From NCBI RefSeq assembly GCF_014698115.1, contig NZ_JACJSJ010000044.1, forward strand, positions 1 through 63,506: a DNA stretch of 63,506 bases. The letters run 5' to 3'. Below the pieces are notes generated by a model. The model did no database searches, was not told the DNA's origin, and worked only from the letters and a program-made list of their open reading frames with translations. The translations under genes and the position numbers were made by a program. The DNA comes from Nostoc sp. FACHB-973. GTDB taxonomy: Bacteria; Cyanobacteriota; Cyanobacteriia; Cyanobacteriales; Nostocaceae. Of the stretch, positions 55,113 to 63,201 are shown in pieces; positions within the stretch are counted from its first letter, which is position 1, and every line of letters starts with the position of its first letter.

Positions 55113-55745
55113 CTATGAATAAATTCGAGGTCGATAGTCCCGGTCAGAAGGCAGTTCGTCCATAAAAGACAGAGCGTTCAAATCCCTTCGCTCCCCTGGA
55201 TAAAGGAGAACAACAGGCAAGTTGCTTGTCTTACCATCGATATGCTTAAGAAGTGCTGATGAGCGAAAAAATGGATACAGCCCTCCAGCACGTCCCAAAA
55301 AAATCAAGGTGCGGTTGGTTTCACCTGGGTGTTTATCTGAAAAATCATCGATTAAGGCAATAACATCTTTGGCAATCCCCTCAGCCCCTTCAATGTAAAG
55401 TGCAATTTTGTCTTTTAAATGATTCAGCGCCCGGTTTGGGTCTTTGGCATAGAGACGATGCTCTGTGCGAATAATACTTTCTAAAACCCTTGGTTCTTCT
55501 CGCTTGAGTCTGTCTAAAAACAAGCGCTGAAGAGAGATTGCTAGCACATTCCAACCTTGTCCCTTCAGGTCATCTGTTAGTACCCGGATTTGAGCGCGAA
55601 GTTTAAATTCTTCACGGGGATCATAAAGTAGAATGGCAAATCGGTAGTTCCGCATTGTGCTAATTTTGGGGCCACCTTCATCGAGCAAGTCGCTGCGTAG
55701 TGCCTGCACCGCAGACATTTGAAGGTCAAGCAAAGATCCAATCAT
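55113..55745 (-). CDS. brxB: BREX protein BrxB
   Basis: From the ATG at 55745, overlapping the brxA stop as ATGA, the protein has 210 residues; an upstream start would add five. It has the DUF1788/BrxB blocks YRFAILLYDPREEFKLRAQI, LIFLGRAGGLYPFFRSSALL and NLPVVLLYPGER. BrxB is a small, essential partner in type 1, 5 and 6 systems without a known enzymatic activity. Length is normal. Confidence 0.88.
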   Translation of the reverse strand: MIGSLLDLQMSAVQALRSDLLDEGGPKISTMRNYRFAILLYDPREEFKLRAQIRVLTDDLKGQGWNVLAISLQRLFLDRLKREEPRVLESIIRTEHRLYAKDPNRALNHLKDKIALYIEGAEGIAKDVIALIDDFSDKHPGETNRTLIFLGRAGGLYPFFRSSALLKHIDGKTSNLPVVLLYPGERRDLNALSFMDELPSDRDYRPRIYS

Positions 55746-56593
55746 GCTTGTTCCTCCCACTTCGCTTCATTGGCGTAGTCTCTCGCAGAGAGGATTTGCA
55801 TCGCCCAAGATTTCAGGTCAACATAATGCCAGCCAAAATCATAAAGATCGCCCATGCGGGTAAATGATAACCCTGGTAGACGGCTCAACCTCTGTTCTAA
55901 AAAGCTGTCAAATAGACCAACAGAGTTGAAATAAGGATTACTGAGAAGTGAACCTTCAAAATATAAATCACGTAAAAAATACAACCAGTAGGCTAGAGCT
56001 TCATCAGTCACCTTGGGATATTTGAGGCTACGCATCCCTGAGTTTTCCGAGCAAAGTCCCGCAGCAGCAGAGGCGGCTATCAAGCCAGTCGCCATGCGAA
56101 AGGTTGTTGCAGCAGACCACTCACTTTCCAGCTGCTGAGTTACCCAACGTGCCACTATGTCTCGGTCAATGCCAGAATTGGGTTGTAGACGGCGTTGTTC
56201 TAAAAAAACACCAGTAAAATTGCGATAGATGGGATCGCTCAATTGCATATGCCAGTGGCAGATATTTTGGCGAGTTGTGGGATCGTTAGGTCGCCAATGT
56301 TTAAGAACTGCTAACGACATTGGATAGGCTTCAAAGCGATGGCTGAATTCTAATAGCAGGCTGCGAACACGTGCCATGCTTTTACTACCAAACCAACGTT
56401 CTTCAAAAGCAATAACTGCCCGTTGTTCTTTAGGTATATCTATCCTGAAGTGTTCCCAGTAGGCGCGGCTTTCTTCTAGTGCTAAAGATGTACGTAGCAA
56501 TCTGGTATGGAATTGACTGACTTCTTTGCCATGAAACATAGATTGGGCTGCTACTGGATGGAGGAGTTGCCGCTGAATTACTTTAGTAGCCAT
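55742..56593 (-). CDS. brxA: BREX protein BrxA
   Basis: The 283-residue protein belongs to the BrxA (DUF1819-like) group by position and sequence: TRLLRTSLALEESRAYWEHF, FEERWFGSKSMARVRSLLLEF and LAYWLYFLRDLYFEG. It is longer than the type 1 BrxA (about 200), as expected for type 6. BrxA of type 1 is a small helical DNA-binding protein; the role here is inferred from that. It begins five bases after brxE. Confidence 0.82.
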   Translation of the reverse strand: MATKVIQRQLLHPVAAQSMFHGKEVSQFHTRLLRTSLALEESRAYWEHFRIDIPKEQRAVIAFEERWFGSKSMARVRSLLLEFSHRFEAYPMSLAVLKHWRPNDPTTRQNICHWHMQLSDPIYRNFTGVFLEQRRLQPNSGIDRDIVARWVTQQLESEWSAATTFRMATGLIAASAAAGLCSENSGMRSLKYPKVTDEALAYWLYFLRDLYFEGSLLSNPYFNSVGLFDSFLEQRLSRLPGLSFTRMGDLYDFGWHYVDLKSWAMQILSARDYANEAKWEEQA

Positions 56594-56598
56594 CGAAT

Positions 56599-57180
56599 TT
56601 AGCGCTCCTCCAAACGGTAAAACGGCATGGGGTAGCTTTCTACAATTGGTAAAAGTGCAAATGCTAGCTTCCTAGCACATTCGTCTAATGCCTTGAGCAT
56701 TTCACCAAAAATTTCCCGTCCACTAGGAACCACTTTAAAATCCACCTTTTGGTGCGGAATACTGATGGCTTCCTCGAAGTCAGCCGCAGAAAAAGGCTGA
56801 TAGATATCCAGAAATAAAGGTAAAACATCTATCGGTTTGACCCCGCTCTGCTTGTGGAAAGCTAGTCGTTCTGTCAACTGTTCATCAACAGTAAATCCCC
56901 AAAAAAACAGCGTTCTTACAGCATCAGGCTTCGCCATATCTAAGCGCTTACGCCGATCTTGCTGGATTGCTGCCTGTCGTACCGCTTGTAAGGATGCCCA
57001 CTGATGCGTCTTGGGAAAGAGCCGCCCAAATAAGTCACCACCACCATTTTCATCAATTAAGTCTGTACGCCACCAGTCGAGACGCTTGGGGTCACAAATT
57101 CCTTCTCCAGCCCAAGCGACTATTATTTGAAGTGCCAAAATATTGTCTAGTGTATCTTTAGTAACCTTATTAGCTGGCAT
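56599..57180 (-). CDS. brxE: BREX-6 protein BrxE
   Basis: The 193-residue protein is the first gene of the operon. It has LQIIVAWAGEGICDPKRLDWW, DLIDENGGGDLFGRLFP and the helical QAVRQAAIQQDRRKR stretch, the pattern I associate with BrxE, which is known only from type 6 BREX. Its biochemical role is unknown. The promoter must lie in 57181-57250, but no strong box pair can be called. No transcriptional regulator of the brxR type is adjacent. Confidence 0.82.
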   Translation of the reverse strand: MPANKVTKDTLDNILALQIIVAWAGEGICDPKRLDWWRTDLIDENGGGDLFGRLFPKTHQWASLQAVRQAAIQQDRRKRLDMAKPDAVRTLFFWGFTVDEQLTERLAFHKQSGVKPIDVLPLFLDIYQPFSAADFEEAISIPHQKVDFKVVPSGREIFGEMLKALDECARKLAFALLPIVESYPMPFYRLEER

Positions 57181-58256
57181 TAGAATTATAAAAGTTTAAA
57201 ATTTTACTGTTTTACTTGAAACTATTTAGACATAAGCCTCTTCACCAACTTCGACAACATTACTTGTTGCAAGTGTTGATATTAAAGTTAAAATAGTGTT
57301 AATTTTCTGAAAACTTCAATTTATTAATAAGTAATATCCACTAAAATATTCAATACACATTAACTTGAAGCGTCTAGAATGCCCTGCGTAGTAATACGGG
57401 ATAAAATCAATGTGAATTATTGTTATTTTTAGGACTTACGCATCGTACATAAGTACTACACACAATTTGGCTATTTCAGCCGTTTTTAAGTAGGTAGCTA
57501 GCGAGGTTTTTAATTATTGCACTAATGAATTAACTGTTATGAAAACGAAATGTAGCACCCAAATAACTGTTGTGCTACGTTGATCAAAAATTGATAATGC
57601 GTGGCAAGCGTGTACTGTTGGTGGAAACGTTGGGGGTGGAGAGCCTCGCACACGAGCGTTCTACCGCAAGTGCAGTGACGGTGAGTCAGTGTGAATCCGC
57701 AACTATTACAAAGCAGGCAATGACCAGATCATTTATTGCAAAGAGCTGTTCGCTTCTTTGACCCAACTAGGGTGTGTGATCAATTGAGCCAAATGACAGA
57801 AGCAGCCAGATAAATTGCACCTAAAAAGTTTGTAGCGCATTGCGATCGCTCTAAAAGCCCAGCGTAGGCATCGCCCAAACCATCGACACTCCCGCAAGAA
57901 CATTAAGAGCTTTGCTGATGTTGGTTATTGGATACGTACTGGTCGCGTTGGGATTACTTTGTATCCAAATTTGGCTGTACTGACAAATTGTTAGAAAAGC
58001 CACTATTGAGGGAAAGCTTAAAGTAATGAACTGTGTTGGAGAAGTTGATTCTAATTCTTCAGCCGAATACTACAAATTACAAGATTAGGCAACAGCAGTG
58101 GCAATCCGGTGCATGAGTAGAGGGGGTAGCAAACGCTCATTCGTAAGAAAAAAACTAACAGTAGAGGTGATTTCTCCCATATAGAGAAAATTTCAGACGA
58201 GCGATCACACGCCAGTTAATGAAGTAAACATTGCAACAAACTAGATAATTATTTAT
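57181..58256. other. Long gap upstream of BREX with no supported gene
   Basis: In about 1.07 kb no convincing gene is seen. There is a short hairpin GTAGCACCC/TGTGCTAC at 57552-57576, a lone MITE end at 57431-57442 and a HIP1 octamer near 57842. Fragments such as GDAYAGLLERSQC (leftward, about 57830-57880) look protein-like but are broken. The content is therefore probably decayed genes. The BREX promoter should lie at its left edge. Confidence 0.4.
57431..57442. repeat. Solo copy of the MITE terminal repeat
   Basis: AGGACTTACGCA is identical to the inverted ends of the element at 51290-51380. No partner end is found within the gap, so this may be a remnant. Confidence 0.5.
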
Positions 58257-58964
58257 ATGAGTGAACCTATTTCTTTAATGGCATTTTTCGGAGCTTCTAA
58301 GGGAGTTGTTGGTATTTCCATAAGAATAGCTAAATCTTTAAAGCTAATAGAATCTATTGAAAGTAAAGTTGATCTTTTAACGCAGGTGGAATTTAATACT
58401 GCTTGGAAAACACTTCTTCAGGCTTGTAATTCTAGCTCTTCTGATGAACAAAAGTCCTTTCTTATTAATGATGCCAGGGATAGTTTTACTAAGGCTACTT
58501 CTCTTGAAAAAGGGGAGCGACTTTTTTATACTTACTTAGGATTAGCAATTTGCCATTATTTAACTGATGATATAAACAATGTTAAAACAGCTTTAATATA
58601 AGCTACCAAGGTTAGCATATATAAGGATGTTTATCAACAAACACGAGATTCATATCTGGGTTTTAATAAGTATGGCATTAATACGATTATAAATAGTTAT
58701 AATCCTGTAAATATGGTAAATCTCATAAAAGGTCTATTCGCATATCCATTACTGAAAGTACAAAAAATAGAAATTCAAACATATAACAAATCCAAAAGTG
58801 ATTTAACTCACCATATTTTGAGAAAAATAAATGCTGAAGAAAAAATAATTACTCTGATAACAAAAGCTAATCAGCCAAGCGTTGTATTTACAACTTTAGA
58901 ATCAAATTCATTGGAGTTAATAAATTTACAAAAGCAATGTATAGAAATAATAACTAATATTTGA
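58257..58964 (+). pseudogene. Hypothetical protein split by one in-frame stop
   Basis: The first part (58257-58598, 114 residues) starts MSEPISLMAFFGASKG and continues with VLVGISIRIAKSL-like helix and a helical sequence. After a TAA at 58599-58601 the same frame stays open to 58964 with ATKVSIYKDVYQQTRDSYL and DLTHHILRKINAEEKI. Together they make a protein of about 235 residues with an amphipathic N-terminal segment. A single nonsense change is the simplest reading. I do not recognise the family. Confidence 0.55.
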
Positions 58965-59257
58965 TTTTAAATATTTAGAGATTGCTTCCCTTATTCTTAG
59001 AGGAAGATGCACAAGCGATCGCACCCCCAGATAAGGGAAAACTAACAGTAGAAGTGTAGCTTTCTTGCTTCTTAACAGCGTTGGGTCAAATGAGGCGATT
59101 TATGACTGTTCTGTTAATATCTTATTTAAACGGCGATTCAAAGAGTTGTTAAGCTAAATTGCCAGAACCTTTGAACATGGGGGTGTAACTTCAAGTTGTT
59201 CATTAGTTTAAAAACAATATAAGTGATCGCTAAAATGAAAATTAGTCCTTTTTACCT
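58965..59257. other. Intergenic region without a gene
   Basis: Nothing is supported here. A HIP1-like GCGATCGC lies at about 59014. Confidence 0.35.
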
Positions 59258-60130
59258 TCATGCTTTTAATATATGTTGTGCAATTTTAATCGCTGTTTTT
59301 GACCCTTTGGGATTAGCGGATGCAAAACAAAGCAAGTACAGTGGACTATTACGCGAGTTACGTAATACAAGTGGATTTTCTGCAACTCCTGCAAATATAG
59401 TTTTTAATCTTTTTACAAAATACCTACCGATTGCCTCGCAATCTACAGTCTTTTCTCTTTGAGGGCTGTTCTCGAATAAACTTAGTTGTCCTGTCGTTGT
59501 GTAAAAACTGTCAAACCAGTCTGTAGTTCCAAATGTTTCGTCAAGTCTTTTCTTTAAAGATTCTTTGATATTACCGTCCCTTGTTAGTAGCCTATTTATT
59601 GCAACTCCCAAAGGAAATAAATACCAAAGGTCAATGGCTTCAGTGTGAGCGATCGCTTCGATTGTTGACCAAGGTATTTGCATTCCAAATGGATCTAAAA
59701 ATAGTACAGCACGATTAGCTTGCCAATTTTTATCGCATAATGTTTTTAAATAACTATTTGCATCATCATTAACTATTTTAATGTCTTGGTTTTTGTCTAG
59801 GAATTCTACTTTTAGCTGCTCTAGATCGGGAATTTTGTTTATATCTTTCTCTATAAATATATATTTATTAAATCTTGGTTCTACCTGAAGTGCTATGCGT
59901 GCCGAACCATCCATAAATTGCTGTGATTCTTGGTCTATAAGTTCGGGTAGTAACAACTGATTTTGTTCTTCTGTATCTTTAAGAGTTCTGTATCCAGTCC
60001 CAGCAAATGCATCAATATAAGCGTATTTAAAATTGTATTCTTTTAATATAGTTGTATAAGCAGGAAGATATTTACGAATTCTATTTAATTTCTCTTCTGT
60101 CCAATTACCACCAAATATTTGCTTATTCAT
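59258..60130 (-). CDS. Three-Cys-motif partner (TcmP-like) protein
   Basis: The 290-residue protein matches the TcmP pattern: WTEEKLNRIRKYLPAY at the start, YIDAFAGTGYR (about 37-47) like a SAM-type nucleotide-binding loop, FIEKD at the end of the second strand, AVLFLDPFGMQIPW (about 142-155) and DLWYLFPLGVAINRLL. The DPFG box in place of the NPPY of amino-methyltransferases suggests a Rossmann enzyme of unknown reaction. TcmP genes are named for lying beside proteins with a CxxxCxxC-type three-Cys motif, exactly as found here in the divergent neighbour. Length is normal. Confidence 0.85.
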   Translation of the reverse strand: MNKQIFGGNWTEEKLNRIRKYLPAYTTILKEYNFKYAYIDAFAGTGYRTLKDTEEQNQLLLPELIDQESQQFMDGSARIALQVEPRFNKYIFIEKDINKIPDLEQLKVEFLDKNQDIKIVNDDANSYLKTLCDKNWQANRAVLFLDPFGMQIPWSTIEAIAHTEAIDLWYLFPLGVAINRLLTRDGNIKESLKKRLDETFGTTDWFDSFYTTTGQLSLFENSPQREKTVDCEAIGRYFVKRLKTIFAGVAENPLVLRNSRNSPLYLLCFASANPKGSKTAIKIAQHILKA

Positions 60131-60178
60131 CGACTTACTTTTTTCTAGTAAATTAGACTTGGGTTAATCTTACAATTA

Positions 60179-60231
60179 TATATCTAATATATATCTAAAT
60201 ATTTTTACTATATCTAAAAAAATGATATAAT
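60179..60231 (+). promoter_or_regulatory. Candidate promoter with three TATATCTAA direct repeats
   Basis: TATATCTAA occurs at 60179, 60190 and 60209, between the divergent TcmP and radical SAM genes. A possible -10 (TATAAT, 60226-60231) with a weak -35 (TTTACT, 60204-60209, spacing about 16) points toward the radical SAM gene. The repeats lie where a regulator would bind. The HTH-like protein at 61516 is a possible reader; this is a guess. Confidence 0.4.
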
Positions 60232-60304
60232 TCTTGTAAAAATAATGAATTAATTGTGATGTTACTATTTTTTTGTTAGTTAAATTGTATGAATATCAAA
60301 GTGA

Positions 60305-61288
60305 GTGTATTATATGGTAGTTGTTAAAGGAACCGAAAAAGTAGTTAATCCACTTCAACAAAGTCAACTTAATAAAAAGGGACTGTGTGACTACGTAATT
60401 AACATTGCATCAGGTTGTTTGCATGGTTGTACCTTCTGTTATGTACCCTCAACTCCAGCCATCCGAGCAAGGCAATCACAACTAAAAAACAAAGGAGTTG
60501 ATGACCCGCAAATGGACTGGGGGCAGTATCTATTTGTGCGTCAAGACATCCCCGAAAAGCTAGAGAAAATACTGAGCCGTAAGAAGGTTTGGCGAGAGAC
60601 ACCAGCAGGTCAAGGTGTAGTTTTGCTCTGCTCAGGTACTGATCCATATCAAAACAAGCAAACTGCAAGTATTACCCGTAACGCTGTTGAGATTTTATTG
60701 AAATATAACAAAAAAGTGAGAATTTTGACTCGTAGCCCTTTATGGGTAAAAGATATCGACATCCTTAAGCATCCTAATGTAATAGTTGGAATGAGTCTGC
60801 CATACTTAAATGACGATTTAAGTCGGCAAATTGAACCTCATGCACCTTCACCAAGTTTGCGCTATGAGGCAATGCTCGAAGGTTACAAATCTGGGTGTCG
60901 GTTGTATGTTGCAGTTGCTCCCACGCCTCCCAATATGGCTTTAGATGATTTTAAAAGGCATTTGGAAAAAATGGTGCGTATCAATCCAGAGGTGATATTT
61001 TGGGAACCAATTAATGCCCGTGGTAGCAATGGGAAAAGAATGATGGCAGCAGGACTAGATTTTGCGGAGGCTGTTATGACTAAAAACTCATGGGCAGAAT
61101 GTTTTATTAGGCAATGGGAATATATAGAAACTGCTGCAACTGAGTTAGGATGCCTAGATAAGCTTCATATTTGGGTTGACCCTGGATTAAAAGACTATGT
61201 AGATAGCAAGAAACTCAATCATTGGTTGTACAAACCAACAGTTGAAAATTGGAACATCTCTAAAGATTCAGGGCACAAGGCAGCTTGA
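60305..61288 (+). CDS. Radical SAM protein (SPL-like) with three-Cys motif
   Basis: The protein has 327 residues from a GTG at 60305, or 324 from the ATG at 60314; no decisive ribosome-binding site favours either. The motif GCLHGCTFCYVP contains CxxxCxxC, which holds a 4Fe-4S cluster for cleaving SAM. LLCSGTDPYQNKQ and VRILTRSPLWVKDIDIL follow, as in spore photoproduct lyase-like and phage Gp37/Gp68-like radical SAM proteins. The expected substrate is nucleic acid or protein, by family resemblance only. It is divergent from the TcmP-like gene, 174 bases away, so the two should be coregulated. Confidence 0.85.
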   Translation: MYYMVVVKGTEKVVNPLQQSQLNKKGLCDYVINIASGCLHGCTFCYVPSTPAIRARQSQLKNKGVDDPQMDWGQYLFVRQDIPEKLEKILSRKKVWRETPAGQGVVLLCSGTDPYQNKQTASITRNAVEILLKYNKKVRILTRSPLWVKDIDILKHPNVIVGMSLPYLNDDLSRQIEPHAPSPSLRYEAMLEGYKSGCRLYVAVAPTPPNMALDDFKRHLEKMVRINPEVIFWEPINARGSNGKRMMAAGLDFAEAVMTKNSWAECFIRQWEYIETAATELGCLDKLHIWVDPGLKDYVDSKKLNHWLYKPTVENWNISKDSGHKAA

Positions 61289-61515
61289 TTTTTATGTGAT
61301 CACGTCTCATTCAAGCGAACGCGCAGAGCGTCTAGTAGAGAGGAAAACCCAAGCGATGCCAACGGATGTAAGCAAACGTCCCTAATCCCTCCACCCCCAA
61401 TGACCAAGTTGTCTTGTGTTTGCGAATCTGGCAAACCACAAAATTGAAGTGATCGCGTTTCTTAATATAATCGCTTTTACTTTATCAATAACAATAGTAG
61501 TTGCTATAAAATTTT
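61289..61515. other. Gap between the radical SAM gene and the HTH-like gene
   Basis: About 230 bases with CGAACGCGCAGAGCGTCTAGTAGAG at 61317-61341, a dispersed repeat-like stretch. No gene is supported. Confidence 0.35.
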
Positions 61516-61869
61516 ATGTCAACTACTATGGTTAGTGAAAATCATCAAAATATTGAAGTAAATCTTGTGTTAGTTCCAATAGAGGAAGTGCAAACAGTCC
61601 GTTGGGATGCCAAAAAAGCTGCTCTATTAAAAGATAAAAAAGAAAATTCTGGGTTGTCTTTCAAAAAAATTGAGATTTTGACAGAACAGCTAGGAAGTAG
61701 ATGTAGTGATGCTTTCATCATTCGGTTAATAAATGATGACTTTGATGGTGTATCCGTAAAACAGTTAGAAACATTGTGTAAAGCAATTGGCGCACAGATG
61801 AAGGATTTTATTCCGCAAATAGAGCTTAAAATACCTCGGTCATCTCTTGACATCACTAACAATAGTTAG
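61516..61869 (+). CDS. Small HTH-like protein
   Basis: The 117-residue protein has an N-terminal polar part and a Cro/C1-like core: SFKKIEILTEQLGSRCSD (about 54-71), AFIIRLINDDFDGVSVKQLETLCKAI (about 72-97) and then MKDFIPQ. This matches the helix spacing of XRE-type DNA-binding domains. It is downstream of the radical SAM gene on the same strand. It may control the divergent pair, which is inference from position alone. Confidence 0.6.
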   Translation: MSTTMVSENHQNIEVNLVLVPIEEVQTVRWDAKKAALLKDKKENSGLSFKKIEILTEQLGSRCSDAFIIRLINDDFDGVSVKQLETLCKAIGAQMKDFIPQIELKIPRSSLDITNNS

Positions 61870-62288
61870 TAATATATGAATTATAAGAGAGGAAACAAGC
61901 ACCAGCCTCCCAGAAAAACATAGAGGCGCTCACCATCGAACCTTGACAATAGTGAATCTATTAATCCACCTAGAAGGGTAACTGATGCACTGGCGGAACC
62001 AGAGAAAGTAAGAGATACAGGAAGGGAAATCGATTTGCGCTGAATAAAAAGTTGCTACAGCATTACAAAAGTCGCTTTGAAGCTCGTTGCCGACTGCCGC
62101 CCGATCAAGAGATATGCTGCTGTAGCAAGCTCTAGCCACTGGCTAGGAGCAATAAATATGAGGCTTCGCCAATTCTAGAATGAGGTGTTGTGGCAAGCCA
62201 CAACGTCAATCAGTACACAAATCAAAAGGCGATCGCCGTCCCTGGAAAGTCTGCGATCGCCTTTTTACCCATTTAAGAGGTATTTCTA
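61870..62288. other. Intergenic region with two hairpins
   Basis: No gene is supported. GTTGTGGC and GCCACAAC (62187-62204) form an 8-bp stem with a 2-base loop. AAAGGCGATCGC (62225-62236) and GCGATCGCCTTTTT (62253-62266) form a 12-bp stem ending in a T run. The second hairpin is built from two HIP1 octamers. It is just upstream of the 62289 gene and could end transcripts from the left or act as a leader hairpin. Confidence 0.5.
62225..62266 (+). terminator. HIP1-containing terminator-like hairpin
   Basis: AAAGGCGATCGC pairs with GCGATCGCCTTT around a 16-base loop, and the second arm runs into five T. The structure is 23 bases before the ATG at 62289. Confidence 0.5.
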
Positions 62289-63086
62289 ATGATTACACAA
62301 GTTTCAGCCCCTACGCCAACAAAAGATCCGTTGACCACACGCGATCGCCAAATCATCGCAACCATCGTCAATCAGTCGGACTACTCCAAAAACTGCAAGC
62401 CCGAAGATGTAGTAACTATCTGGATCAACAGTGATGATATTGTGTGGGTAAAAATGACCCACGGTTATGCTCGATACCACAAGCAATGTTTCAAACGCGC
62501 TGTTGCAGACGTAAAAGCGAGTCTTTCTGCTCCAGTAGAGTGCAATCACAAGGAAGAAAAGGAATTAAAACAAGCTTCTGAGAAAATTGGCTTGTTAGGT
62601 GATTGTGACTGGCTATCGTTAAGCGTCCAATACTATCCTGATAAAGTAATCGGTCATGCTGGTTGCTACACTTCACAGAAGCCTCAAATATTAACCCCAA
62701 CTGCTGAATGGGACTTCACCCTGCCGAAGTGGAATATGCCTGCTGCCATCTGTCCAGACTGCGAAGGGTATGGGTGCGGTAACTGCTCGTATCGCGGGAC
62801 TCGTGCAGAAGACTTGTGCGAACCAGTAGACAGCTATCGACTGACCTATGTAGGACGCACTGACCTTCAGACGGCTCACAACGTATATCTAGATGGTGAG
62901 TTCTTGGGAATTGTCTTCAAGGTCAGAAACGTTGATGAGTTATGGGAAAACGACCCTAAGACTTACTATTGGCGCTGTGGCGATGGAGTGCAGCATTGGA
63001 GTGTGAAAGAGGCTGTAGAGGTGTTATCTAGGGCAACTGCTCCGATTGAACTGCCGCAAGTTCATCGGGAGTTGGTAGCAGCGTAA
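62289..63086 (+). CDS. Hypothetical protein with a Cys-rich zinc-binding-like motif
   Basis: The 265-residue protein has an N-terminal region (about 20-90) with DRQIIATIVNQSDYSK and CFKRAVADVKAS, then ICPDCEGYGCGNCSYRG (about 152-168), two CxxC pairs likely to bind zinc. The C-terminal half has VYLDGEFLGIVFKVRNV and YYWRCGDGVQHWS. The ATG follows AAGAGGTATTTCTA. Similar proteins occur in cyanobacterial plasmid-like regions; I do not know a function. A strong terminator follows. Confidence 0.65.
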   Translation: MITQVSAPTPTKDPLTTRDRQIIATIVNQSDYSKNCKPEDVVTIWINSDDIVWVKMTHGYARYHKQCFKRAVADVKASLSAPVECNHKEEKELKQASEKIGLLGDCDWLSLSVQYYPDKVIGHAGCYTSQKPQILTPTAEWDFTLPKWNMPAAICPDCEGYGCGNCSYRGTRAEDLCEPVDSYRLTYVGRTDLQTAHNVYLDGEFLGIVFKVRNVDELWENDPKTYYWRCGDGVQHWSVKEAVEVLSRATAPIELPQVHRELVAA

Positions 63087-63092
63087 ATAGAA

Positions 63093-63125
63093 TGGTGGAA
63101 GAGAATTCTCTTCCACCACTGTTTT
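63093..63125 (+). terminator. Rho-independent terminator
   Basis: TGGTGGAAGAG (63093-63103) and CTCTTCCACCA (63108-63118) form a perfect 11-bp stem around AATT, followed by GTTTT. It ends the transcript of the 62289 gene. Confidence 0.8.
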
Positions 63126-63201
63126 AAAATCAGTGCCACCCAGAATTAAAGCTTCGCTTATTTTTTGCGAAAACTAACATTAAAGAAAGGCAGCAGCTAC
63201 T

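Noticed and set aside
40888..57180. Missing brxL as a sign of a broken BREX locus
   Set aside because: Type 6 systems use brxD and brxHI in place of brxL; all eight expected genes are present.
57570..57761. 63-residue rightward frame in the gap before BREX
   Set aside because: It has no ribosome-binding site and no protein-like pattern, and lies in a region that looks decayed.
59223..59462. 79-residue rightward frame
   Set aside because: It lies on the opposite strand inside the C-terminal end of the TcmP-like gene.
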